Shown here one piece after another: positions 28,904 to 39,045 of a stretch of DNA of 64,000 nucleotides. The position numbers were made by a program, and so were the translations under genes. Positions within the stretch are counted from its first letter, which is position 1, and the number at the start of each line of letters is the position of its first letter. A model generated the notes under the pieces. That model was not told where the DNA came from, ran no database searches, and saw only the letters and a program-made list of their open reading frames with translations. Source of the stretch: Lepidodermella squamata (Eukaryota > Gastrotricha); contig JBLDXI010000017.1 of the NCBI GenBank assembly GCA_047495785.1, positions 3,348,001 to 3,412,000 on the forward strand, read 5' to 3'.

Positions 28904-30126
28904 ATGTTGCCTAGCTATTGCTGGATATTTGTGCTTTCATCATGGTGGTTGAGCCCGCAAGTTGATGCTCAGAGTCAAGCTGGCACTACTATTGAGCCTA
29001 TCGTCCGAATCATGGACCCCAATTCAAAAAATATCACGGCGCTTGTGAACAACAACATTCGCCTGAGTTGCTCAGTCGAATACAAACCAGCGCTATCGTC
29101 AGTTCGCTGGTTTTGGGGCGAGACGATGGTTAGCCAAGATGAATGGTCGATCGATCCATATATGTATCGTTTATACAAACCTGAAATTAACAGTGAGTAA
29201 CGTTTTGGCCCAATTTTACCTCATTTCATTGCTCACAATTATTAGTTTGGCAAATGGAGTTGCTTCGAGTTGGTCTGTATCACGGTGGTCGATACATCTG
29301 TCAAGTACGACTGGACAATGAACGTTTCTACTCTGATTTCATCGACATCACAGTGGTTGATCCGCCTCATATTTCCAGCTCAGACTCTAGCTCAGACATG
29401 GTTGTAACTGAGAACACTCCAGTAAAACTGGTGTGCAATGCTACGGGACAGCCTAGACCTACAGTGAAATGGACTCGCGAAGATAAGCAACCTTTGCCTA
29501 CTGGAGGCACAGCCTACATTGGCGCAGCGCTCTCTTTCACAGCAAAGCCTGAACATCGCGGTGTTTACTTGTGCACAGCTTTCAACACGTATGGTTTCAA
29601 AGCTATCCGCTCGGTCGATCTACAAGTAAAGTACAAGCCGCTGATCAGTTTTCAGTCGGAGAAAAACATAGCTGTAACTCAGGCTCCCGGCTATATGCAA
29701 GAAATGTTTTGTTATGTCAGAGCGTTTCCCCCTGTCGTAGAAGGATCTGTATCTTGGTCAAAAGACGGCAGAACTATTGAAAATTCGGCAGGTTATCACG
29801 TCCAATTTGCGAGAAATGGCGATGATAAAGGTAATACTTTTGCTCGTATTGATAGAAGATTTTAAACTGATTATTTCGTTATGTTTATAGTTACATTGAG
29901 GCTGAGAATACAGGAGGTTCGTCAGAAAGATTTCGGTCAGTATAGGTGTCAAGCTAGTAACCAGGAAGCTACTCAGTGGCAAGTCGGTGAAGTTGAGTTG
30001 AAAGAATCAAGCGAACCTCAAAAACTGCTGACCTACGATGCCGTAATGCGAGCTGGTGCCACTAGCTATCGAAATTCTTTCCTGACTTCTCTCATCGCAT
30101 TGGTTTTGTTGAAAGCATTGCTCTGA
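28904..30126 (+). CDS. GPI-anchored three-Ig cell-adhesion protein (lachesin/IgLON-like)
   Basis: Three exons (28904-29192, 29246-29830, 29891-30126) give 369 aa. A signal peptide (about residues 1-22, ending DAQSQA) is followed by three Ig domains with cysteine pairs: RLSCSVEYKP to GGRYICQV; VKLVCNATGQPRPTVKW to GVYLCTAFNTYG; MFCYVRAFPP to GQYRCQASNQ. The last 20 residues are hydrophobic with no basic tail (NSFLTSLIALVLLKALL), as for GPI attachment. Three Ig domains plus GPI is the lachesin/neurotrimin/DIP pattern of neuronal and epithelial adhesion molecules. The second Ig domain is the most canonical. An acceptor AG at 28896-28897, 6 nt before the ATG, fits trans-splicing. AATAAA lies at 30549-30554. 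The exact family member cannot be assigned. Confidence 0.85.
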
Positions 30127-30934
30127 GAAATAGTCTGCTGGTTTAATATTTTCTTTCTTATGAAGTCAAAATGAGTTTTATCGATGGTTGTGAAATATCG
30201 AAATTTTATTCTGAGCTGACTACCGCATTATCAATAATATTTAATACACTGTATACTGTTAACCAAAGCTCGATTCTTAAGCCTTACGGCATATGAGAGA
30301 AAGACGATTAAATTTCAAGAGCCTGAGCTCTTTTTGTTGTCATCGACCATATCTCGTTTCTTCCAGCCTGAAAAGGCGGCCTGTTGATAACTGTAAGAAA
30401 TGCTTGATTTTAGCCAAGTCTTACTTGCATCACTGAAGGTTGTGAACTACTGGTTGTGCATTTATTTATGACTCCTTGCGACTTTTACATCCATTTTTAC
30501 TTGTTTTGCTTTCTACGGCGCACATTCTATTGAGATGGTGGACGTTACAATAAAAGCTTTTTATGAATTATGTGTTGCAATTTTTTCAGCTGCATAAAAC
30601 TTGGCGTTTGTCATTTGATGAAGTTTCTGAGAACAATTTCATAAGAAAACTAACTGCAGTGAGCCGATTACTCAAGTAAATATGTTATTGCGTAGTCGCC
30701 AAAATCCAAGTTTCCTATATCGATAGCTTTATGAATTGGCCGTTTTCGGAAAATAAATTCATCCGGGTTCCTCGAAACCGGCGCAATGCCAACCTCTGAC
30801 CTCGGGAAGGTCCAGTATTCATGTGGAAATTTCAAAGGATCATTATGATTTCGGAAATGATTTTTCACGTTTTAATCTGTCAAAAAATCGAAATACTATG
30901 TTAAGACGGGGTTACGGGTTGAGTTCTTGACAAG
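30127..30934. other. Intergenic / 3' UTR
   Basis: AT-rich stretch following the Ig gene, with a polyadenylation signal at 30549-30554. No exon seen. Confidence 0.5.
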
Positions 30935-31282
30935 TTGAGAGCAATTTTCAACATTTCTGATTCAGATGTTAATTTCAAACGGCTATCGCATATCGATACG
31001 GCTATTGAGATTGAGGAACCTTCAAAAGTTGCAAAAGAGACGGTCCGAGGTGATAAAGTTCGTCGGTTATTCAAGTCAAGTCCAAATTCAAAGATGATTC
31101 AAAGAACGAGAAGGTTTCCTCTTCCAGTCAGAAATCGCTCCCACCTTGTCATTCGTGCGGCAGGACGAACCGCCCGCACGAAAATGGTTATCAAAGCAAT
31201 GATATTTGCGATTTCTGCGATAAAAAGGAATATAAAGCGATAAAGCAAATTGAAGGCGGAGGATACTTCTGTGAACTCAATT
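30935..31282 (+). mobile_element. Degenerate retrotransposon gag fragment with zinc knuckle
   Basis: One frame from 30935 reads a gag-like helix segment (DTAIEIEEPSKVAKETV); after a frame change, 31147 onward encodes CHSCGRTN and then ICDFCDKK, the remains of two adjacent CCHC zinc knuckles as in invertebrate Ty3/Gypsy gag. One cysteine and the final HxC are lost. Non-functional. Confidence 0.5.
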
Positions 31283-31358
31283 AAGAGTAGAGGGAATTGG
31301 CTAATTTTAAAATTGGAAATTTTACCGTCTACAATACGTCGATTTCTTACTGCATTTC

Positions 31359-31619
31359 TTGCACTTCCTTTCGGCGGTTTCTTGTTTCCTGAATTCCGAT
31401 TCGAATTTCAAGGCTATTGATGTCGCGATTGAAGTGGAAGAGGCGGTAAGAGTTGCAAAGGAGACGGTTTCTGGCCCGCAATTTTCTTCTCAGTCGATGC
31501 ACAACGTGTCTCGGATAGTTGTTGAGCTGGAGTCAAAAACGTCATTTCAACAAGGGCTGACATTCGACATAATTCCCGTCTTCGAATCGCGATTCTTGCC
31601 GAGCGTGTGGCAAATTTGA
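31359..31619 (+). mobile_element. Second gag-like fragment
   Basis: Contains NFKAIDVAIEVEEAVRVAKE, clearly related to the segment at about 30965-31050 (NFKRLSHIDTAIEIEEP...VAKETV). The repeat indicates either nested or rearranged copies of the same retroelement family about 430 bp apart. Confidence 0.45.
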
Positions 31620-32101
31620 AAGTTCAAATATTTGCAAGTTCAAAAATACTGAGTGCTTTTTTGTCACAAACTATTGTTTTACTGATTGTCTCAGTTATCA
31701 AAGGGCTGATCGACACACATTATTTTCTGTTTTATGCTATTTCCGTCAATGCTATTCGTGGTCAGGGTGGCCGCTCTATTTAGGCGATCGATCGTCAATC
31801 GAACTCAAATGGCGCCAAACAAATAAATCGTTTTTGATGTTCAATCAGCTTCTCCAGCTCGAAATTGTCTGTGGCTATGGGGTAAATTTCATTTCAACCG
31901 AGGTTTGGAAACAAATCGGTTCTCCTGCTCTTGCGAACCCCGCAGCACCAAGATTCGCCAATGCATCGAATCACCCGATTCCTGTTTCGGGCATATTCCT
32001 GCATTTCTGATCGGCAAAATGTTCTGACGTTTTGTGGCATGTTTCTCCACATCTTAATAATATGCTTGGTCGTAACGGGACTCTTCAGTTGAATTTGTCT
32101 A

Positions 32102-32695
32102 TTGATCAAGATTTTCGATGACATTAAGCCGGATTTGGAGCTACAAAAGGCCTGTCGCGAACTTCTTAGCAATGAATTTCCTAAATTTTTCGAGCCTGAA
32201 CGCGACTTGGAGCTCAAGGTTAAATTGCCCGAATCGGTGCCTGTTTTCTGCAAGGCTGGACCGGTTCTATTTACTCTTGGCTCGTGAACAAAATGTGGTA
32301 GATGCCTTCGACGGTGGTGTGGCTATAAAGGATGGCTAAAACATGAGATGTAGCTACGTCTCATGGGCTAAAAGGGTTTGGGAACGAGTTCAACTCAATG
32401 ACGGGATACACTTATTCAAAAAACCGTTGTTTCCAGGCGAGACTAAACGTAATTTGCGAGTTTGTGGCGATTAAATTGAACATCATCGTTATCCACTTCC
32501 ACTTCCATATCAGCTGATTTAATGCGGAAATTACATAGCGGTTATAGCTACAGTCAGTTCGATTTGGCCGGCGCCTACAACCAGATATGTTTAGGTCCAA
32601 TGTCTCAAAAGCGGCTGGCTCTGTAAACTCACAAAGGAGAACGATTACCTTTCGGAATTACGTCAACGCCGTGCTACTTTCAAGAAATCATGGAT
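32102..32695 (+). mobile_element. Ty3/Gypsy-type pol remnant (pre-RT and reverse transcriptase pieces)
   Basis: 32102-32287 reads ELLSNEFPKFFEPE and VPVFCKAGPV, the segment that normally precedes the reverse transcriptase. 32549-32587 reads YSQFDLAGAYNQI (RT motif around the first catalytic Asp) and 32645-32695 reads LPFGITSTPCYFQEIMD (RT motif B). Stops and shifts lie between them; the YxDD box is not seen. A dead copy. Confidence 0.65.
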
Positions 32696-32984
32696 TGACC
32701 AGCGATTTTTAAGCTAATTCTTGTGCGCCCCTTACTTGATTTTTCACTTCAACCATCGCCTGTTTGGGACATTTCCCATTCAGCGCGAAGCTGCCCTCTC
32801 TTGTATGCTCTCTTGGGGTATTAACCCACTTCCGCTATAACACAAAGGATATAAATCAGTGAATCGGGTGGGGATATACGTGTGAGGATGTAAAATAATC
32901 AGGTATGGACATCCATCTGATGGTGAGAAAGGTAGAAGGCAACCAAGGCATCCGGATCTTCGTCCAGAGGTGGAAAGAGGTCGG

Positions 32985-33195
32985 TTAGACCGGCCGATAA
33001 ATTGACCGGTTGCCGGTTGGGCCAGGTCGCTAAATACACGAATATGCTGTTTTATGTCTAGGAGAATTATTATTATTGATACTGATTAAAAGCCGGCAAT
33101 TCCCCGGTCAACCGGCTTTCAACCGGCTTTCAACCGGCTTAGGTTGCCGGTGGGTGACATGGGTGTTGGTTTGGTCGCCGGTCGGGTTGGGTGGA
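32985..33195. repeat. CCGG-rich imperfect repeats with an 11-bp tandem
   Basis: The unit CAACCGGCTTT is repeated directly three times within about 33107-33139, inside a wider block of ACCGG/GCCGG words. A related-looking block lies at 63490-63610. Confidence 0.5.
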
Positions 33196-33980
33196 GTTTT
33201 TCTGACCTGTTTCTGACCATATCACCATAGTAGACGGTATATAAAAAATTCGATAAGTTTCAATAACGAAAAAAGAACAATACAGTTTTTATTGAACTGA
33301 ATCAGTGATCTAATTGTATATCGCATTATCAGGAATGTGAAAATTATTAATATATCGCAGCATTCGATTCGACTTTCTCTCAACAAATAAATGGAAGCAG
33401 ACGGAAATAAAAGAGGCAAGCACAATCGCATGTAATTTAGATTACAAATAACCGAGAAATATTAGGCACTCCGCCATTTAGCAGACAGCACAGAAGATCC
33501 ATCACCAAGACCACTCATAGAAATATTATGGTGCAGCAATGAAAAATAATCCAAAATAAAAGTAATAAATTATAATAATATATTATGCCATATTCCGCTG
33601 TGACCAATAACTCAGGTAATATTGGCGTTCATCATTTCTTTGATTTGGGCAACATTTAAGATTGTTTTGTGGGCTAACAATTATTTCCTGTCCAGTAGCA
33701 TGACAGAGAATGACCAGTTCGTGTTAGTTGCCGCCACTGAGCGAATTATTGTCCACAGCACAAATAATAATAACAGAATAAATGCAAGAACACAGAGCAA
33801 AAAACCCGATCAAGCCAAAACATCAATTTTCAGCTGATAATCAAATACAAAGGAAACGACGGATTTAGCTCAACTGTCGATACAAGTTTCAATAGAGGAC
33901 TATAAACGCTATTTTTGGCACGAAATTGTTTGCTTGAAGTAAGAAATCCGGTCTGAATAACGGGTGTCGCACTACTAATA

Positions 33981-34127
33981 CAGGAGAAGGAATATTGATG
34001 CATTCGCGTGTGGCGAGTTCATCCAAGATCTTGAGCGGAATGAGCAACCGAAACTCACGGTAAGCCATTTATATCACGGAGTCAATATCGCAATTGCAAT
34101 GAACCCTCCTATTGAGCTACCATACTG
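33981..34127 (+). mobile_element. Possible gag fragment
   Basis: Reads NIDAFACGEFIQDLERNE followed by LTVSHLYHGVNIAIAMN, which resembles the gag pattern DxFVCGL...LQxxLL...LTLxxAxxIAxxME of Ty3/Gypsy elements. Short and isolated; may belong to the same decayed copies as 30935-32695. Confidence 0.3.
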
Positions 34128-34608
34128 AAATTAATTTTAATACGATAAGCGCAATAGACCTCGATGAGCAAACACATATATCAGAGGTTACAAGGACTCA
34201 GAGGTATCAACGTGACAGCAATTTGGCGAATCGACTGAATCAATGCGACTGAAATCTGAATCCTACACGGCTCTCCATAGCAGATCCACTCAAAGCGAAA
34301 CCCGTGCAGTGATTGAAAGACAGATTAACTTAGAATGTGACCATGATAAATGGAAGTAGATCGTCAAGTAAAAATGCAAGTTAAATGAGAAACTAATGCT
34401 AGCCAAGTCAACAGATCAAAAAATATGCACGCTATCAAAGCAATAGAGATGGCTAGTATAAAATGCATTGTAAATTGAAGCGTTCTCCCGCGTTCGGAAG
34501 GATAGAAAAACATAGATAACAACTTTGAAAAGGCAATGACCAAATATAATTGTTTGTCGTCGAGTTCCGTCGATTGCATGATTTAATGATTTCCACATCG
34601 AATCGGCG

Positions 34609-35301
34609 TCAACCGAACGCTTCTTGAGCAGAAAACGTAAGATAAAGGAAACCGTCGTGATCCCTGTGCGATTCATAACTGTGGGAATTGAAGTTAGCAT
34701 CATTATATAATGACCGGTAAAATCTTACACTGTCCCCATCGGTGCAGAATATTCAGCCAAAGATTTGCCTATTAAAATGAAGCCTTATATAAATGAGAAA
34801 TCAGACGTAATGCCGGCTTAATACCATTGACAAGTAGAAACAGTGATTTCGAAGGTGCCAAACGAAGACGAGATCTAAAATGTAACGGCAACGTTTGAAT
34901 ACTCCGTACAATAAAGCAACATACCGCAGGATGGATATGAATTGGCCGACGCTGATTTCATTTGGCACAAGAAACTTTGATTTATCCAATTCGGGCATTT
35001 CCGTATCCTTCTTGTAGCGCTCGACGATTATCTGAGCGGATGCAATATCACTTAAAATATAGGAAGACTAATAAAGCTGAAAATATCTCACTGGAACTTT
35101 GTTTGGGAACTTCTGGCGTATTTCTTCAACCTCGGCCACTCGTTGCTCTGTTGAATGTGAAGAGTAAATGATAGCAGTGGCGACATTGATCATAAACTTA
35201 CCAAATGTTTTCTTGTCTTTGAATGACTTTTGTGTCTGCTTTTTAGGACAGGAGAAAAAACTGGACGAGTTTGTAGTAGAATCTGGTTTTTTAAATAGCA
35301 T
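34609..35301 (-). CDS. lgg-2: ATG8/LC3-family autophagy ubiquitin-like protein (LGG-2-like)
   Basis: Six short exons (35301-35202, 35147-35092, 35031-34925, 34874-34825, 34768-34729, 34678-34609) give 140 aa, frame closing exactly. The ubiquitin-like fold is complete: EQRVAEVEEIRQKFPNKVP, IIVERYKKD, LDKSKFLVPNEISVGQFISI, LRLAPSKSLFLLVN, then YESHRDHDGFLYLTFSAQEA and FG before the stop. ATG8 proteins are conjugated to phosphatidylethanolamine through a C-terminal glycine and build autophagosomes. Here the protein ends directly on that glycine, so no ATG4 trimming would be needed. A Ser/Lys-rich N-terminal extension (about 30 residues) and KSFKDKKTFEQR point to the LC3/LGG-2 branch rather than GABARAP/LGG-1. 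An acceptor AG ends 2 nt before the ATG. No exon exceeds 107 nt, so it is easily missed. Confidence 0.9.
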
Positions 35302-36949
35302 GGCTGAAATTCAGCAATGAGGTTAATTTTTTTCAATAGTCAGCTATAAAGCAAACAAAAATAGGCAGTTTGAAATATTTGCCGGGCAACATCCTCTATG
35401 GTAAACGCCAAAAATATGTGTTGAGGACTAAATGCGAACATGTGTTAAGGACTGTAGTTAAGGACTAAGGTGGGAAAAGGCAAAAGATTGCACAGTGCCC
35501 AGCCAGTCATAAATATTAGAAGAAGGACTTGAATACACGTAAAAAATCTGATGTTCTCACTTTTTATTAGCCAATAATTAGGAAAAATTGCCCACTAATT
35601 TCGCAGTGAACCCAGTAAACCTGAATATAGTTGTTTGTGAGCGAAGCGAGCTTTAGCCAACGGTATTTAACCGTTATGGCTGAAAACAGTGTAAAATATG
35701 CTGGGCTTTGCGTCATGACCCTAAATCCCTTCGCGGGTCACGCGGGACAGACTTTGAGTACTCCTGCCTCCTGCCTCCTGCCTCCTGCGACAGGGGACAG
35801 GGGAAGGGACAAAATAAAAAAACAAAGTCTTCTTCATTTGAACCTCATGCATTTACAATAATTTAACATTTTAACATTTTACATAGGGCCCGTGGACGTT
35901 GGAGCAAACTACATCGGTCTTCGGCAGTATGTTATAGTCGCATCATCATCGATATCAAGCCCTTTCCCCCCATCATTGCGATCCACAGGCCAACACTCAA
36001 CCTCGCTAAATTAGAAAAATATCAGTTTTACAATTTTTCCAATACTCATCAAGGTTTATTTTAAAATATAAAATAAAACATACTGATAAATATTAATTTT
36101 TGTACAGTTCATTACTGAATGAAAATAATTTCAAATGAATGAAAACTAATGAAAACTAAACGCAAGAAAAAGCGCCGGTCTGATGCGATTACTGACTCTC
36201 GCTTTTACCGGTATAGAAGGTTGGCGGGCGCAGTAGCCACTGGTGATGATAAGGGGGTACTTACCTAAAGCACCCAAATATGAAATATGCTTCAGGGCGT
36301 CGTTTTTACGGTGAGGCGCCCCATGCAACCCCCGAATCCTGGAATAATTTTGATATCGGATATCGCAATTTTCCTCTGAAGAGGAAGATCCATTTAACCC
36401 TTAATGAGTTTGTTATCGAATACTTATGCCTACTGCCTACGACGGTTGTATGATCTATGATCGATTTCTGGAGCTCCTTTGAATTTCGCGCATTAAATCA
36501 TTTAAATAAACAATCTAAAATAGGAAATCCGATAGGCGGCGAATGTTAAAGAAGACAGAATAAAGAATTTACATTCGCTGTTTGCACTGCCTTGCCTTTG
36601 CCTTCCTCAAAACCCGAGACGCCAAATAATACTTTCAATATCTATTGTATTTTCATCTCACTTTTACGCTTCTTCCAGTGATAGGTCTTTACATGAATTG
36701 TTGTTAGTCATCGCTAATTCCTGTTCTGGCGCAGCTAAATATGAAGGTAAACACGACATATTATTAGTTACAGTTGGTAATCAGCTTGCGTATTTTGTTA
36801 GGTTCTATGTGCTGTGAATCTTTTCGGATGTCGAGGACCATGGCGGAATTTTAATTTTGTAATTTTTAGTGTCACATCTCGCCCTTCTATAACAATGTGT
36901 TATATCTTAGCGCTATAATCCTCTTGGGAGTCGGCTATTGCTGTCCACT
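35302..36949. other. Intergenic, LC3 gene to TFB2M-like (divergent)
   Basis: About 1.6 kb upstream of two divergent genes. A 7-bp tandem (CTCCTGC, four copies) sits at about 35761-35788. Open stretches on the minus strand at about 35895-36010 and 36260-36400 look exon-like but could not be joined convincingly. Confidence 0.45.
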
Positions 36950-38948
36950 ATGCCGCAAAGCGCCGCAGAACATCCATACGTTCATATCGGTGATCGAGTG
37001 ATATCTAAAGGTCGAGACAGCCTCTCAAGAGTGACAGTGAAGTCTTCATCCCCCGATGTGTCAACTGAGAATTCTCCTAGAAAGCATAGCTATCGCAATA
37101 TTTCTTCCAATTACATTTTCGATCGCAGCACTGCCAGTGAGTACTGCTGAGACATCAATCTAATATTTAGGTATACGATTTCCTTATATCATGTGCTTTA
37201 GAAAATATCGCAGCCTTCGTGCTACCTCTCCATTCATCAGAAAGCCTATTTATTGAAATGAACCCAGGCATCGGCTGTCTCACAGCAGAACTACTCAATA
37301 ACGGTCTCAAGTCTCTTCACCTGGTGGAATCGAATCAAAACTTCTTAGAATATCTCAAAGCTTATCGGGCGTTCTCTGATCGTGTAACTGTATCGAATCA
37401 GAGATTCTCCTACTTTGGCGATGCCGTGTCCATGTCTTCTTTATGGGTAAATCAGCTAGCCAGCTGCAGATCTTGGACCTCTGGTAAGAATGGAAAATTA
37501 GCTATTATTTTGACTATAGCTCTGTTTGTTTGTTGACATAGATTCCCAAGCATCGGTATTCACTGTTATTCCCCCTCGACAGGAGCGGTTCGTCATCCCG
37601 TGGCTTATAAATATAATTTCTACGTGGAATCGATTCGGAAGATTCAGATTTTTCTTCGTGATATCAGATCGTCTATTATGGGTAAATCATTGTTACGGAA
37701 ACTTTCGATACATAAATGCTGCTTATTTCTTGCAACTATAAAATACACGCGTTCATGAAAAAGTCGCTAACCTCTAGTGCTTCAAACTTGAGTTAATCCG
37801 TCATCTGATAAGTTACCTAGCTACCAAGCTTCGGACTCATGAAGGACTTGAAGGCTATTTAGTACCGCGCGTCCCAATTTTGAAGCTAAAATAGGCGCAA
37901 TTTTTAGCCCTTCACTGAACTTCCATAAGAACTGCGATGGAAGTGCGAGGCCATGGCTTTAGGATTGACAGTTAGCTCCGTTCCTGTCCCCCCTGTTCTC
38001 CTATTCGTTATTTAACTAAATGACACAATGTACGATTTCATGCCGTGTTATCAAATAGGTCATGAGAACTGAATACCTATACTATAAGCGAAGCCATTTT
38101 TACGGGTATCTGATGTTAATATATTGCTCTATTCGTCGTCCAGAGATGCACAAATCCTGATATTGCTACATCTGGCAATTTCAAGCACTATACTGTTGGA
38201 CACATATTGGCAGCTACACTGTTCGACATGCAACTGCTTACTAAGATTCCTAAATCGAGCTTTGTGCCTCCAATTTCGATGTCTCATGTGGAAATGAACG
38301 CCAAATCGAAGAAAAATACGTCAAAATTTGATCCTCATCAAATGGCATTGACTTTGATCGAGCCGAAGCGAGAACTGAAAGACTTGTTGGATTTGAAAGA
38401 CTGTTCCCTTTATGCGGGATTTGTGAGGCAGTTAACAGCTCGTCGGCACGCCCGAATCATCCCAACATGCGAGTACGTTATATTTAAGTTTTTCAGCATC
38501 TTATACGATCTATTTTTGTTGATAGGCGCCTAATGCCTGGCATTGGACTCGCTCTCTTGGATCTACCTGAAATAACCAGCCCTTCCACGAGAATCGGAGA
38601 CCTGCGACCGGCTAGCTTTTTGCAAATTTTCCAGGTTTGTGATTATCATCAGCCCTATGTTTGTGATTATTTGAATGCAAACAGTTGATGAAAAAGTCTC
38701 CCCACTTCGTACCCGAACTATTTTTGCCGAACTCAAATCAACACCACATCACAAGTGGCGACGACATAACCGATCATCCCAACGATTCAACCTCCTGTTT
38801 CACCCAAAGCGCTTCCATTGCGACATTACACGAGGAAAATGACAAATTGACTCACCCTAGTCACTTATATGAAGAATTTGAAGGACGTCATGCTGATGAA
38901 GATGAGTTGTTCGATTACCAAAATAGTGCCTCCAATCTGCTGTTGTAG
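36950..38948 (+). CDS. tfb2m: Mitochondrial transcription factor B2-like (TFB2M; rRNA dimethyladenosine transferase fold)
   Basis: Six exons (36950-37136, 37202-37483, 37542-37681, 38144-38472, 38526-38634, 38685-38948) give 436 aa. The SAM-binding motif I reads FIEMNPGIGCLTAELLNNG, which is the TFB2M form (E-x-NPG-x-G-x-LT) rather than the TFB1M/KsgA form (ELGPG). Further family-like pieces are RFFFVISDRLLW, TKIPKSSFVPP and MALTLIEPK. TFB2M works with the mitochondrial RNA polymerase to melt promoters and has usually lost methylation activity. The C-terminal 85 residues are Asp/Glu/Ser/His-rich and unlike the family. The 462-bp intron 3 could hide another small exon. The N-terminus lacks an obvious classical presequence, so the start may be incomplete. 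It lies 97 bp upstream of the Sly1 gene. Confidence 0.75.
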
Positions 38949-39006
38949 ATTCAAATCGAATTTATATTGCTACTTTTTATATTGATTCCATTTAATTTTG
39001 TTTCTT

Positions 39007-39008
39007 AG
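39007..39008 (+). promoter_or_regulatory. Candidate trans-splice acceptor upstream of Sly1 gene
   Basis: A pyrimidine-rich tract ending TTTTGTTTCTTAG lies between the TFB2M-like stop (38948) and the Sly1 ATG (39046), with no intron needed there. In a nematode this is the expected site for spliced-leader addition to a downstream operon gene. Confidence 0.45.
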
Positions 39009-39045
39009 ATTGATTATAGAATAATATTATTGTTAAAATTTGACG

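Noticed and set aside
33622-33837. 71-codon ORF (TENDQFVLVAATERIIVHS...)
   Set aside because: No family match; may be retroelement debris but lacks diagnostic motifs.
35895-36405. Two minus-strand exon-like stretches (one ending VECWPVDRNDGGKGLDIDDD...RRPM stop)
   Set aside because: With the best donor the phases do not match; only a weak alternative donor would join them, so no gene model is offered.
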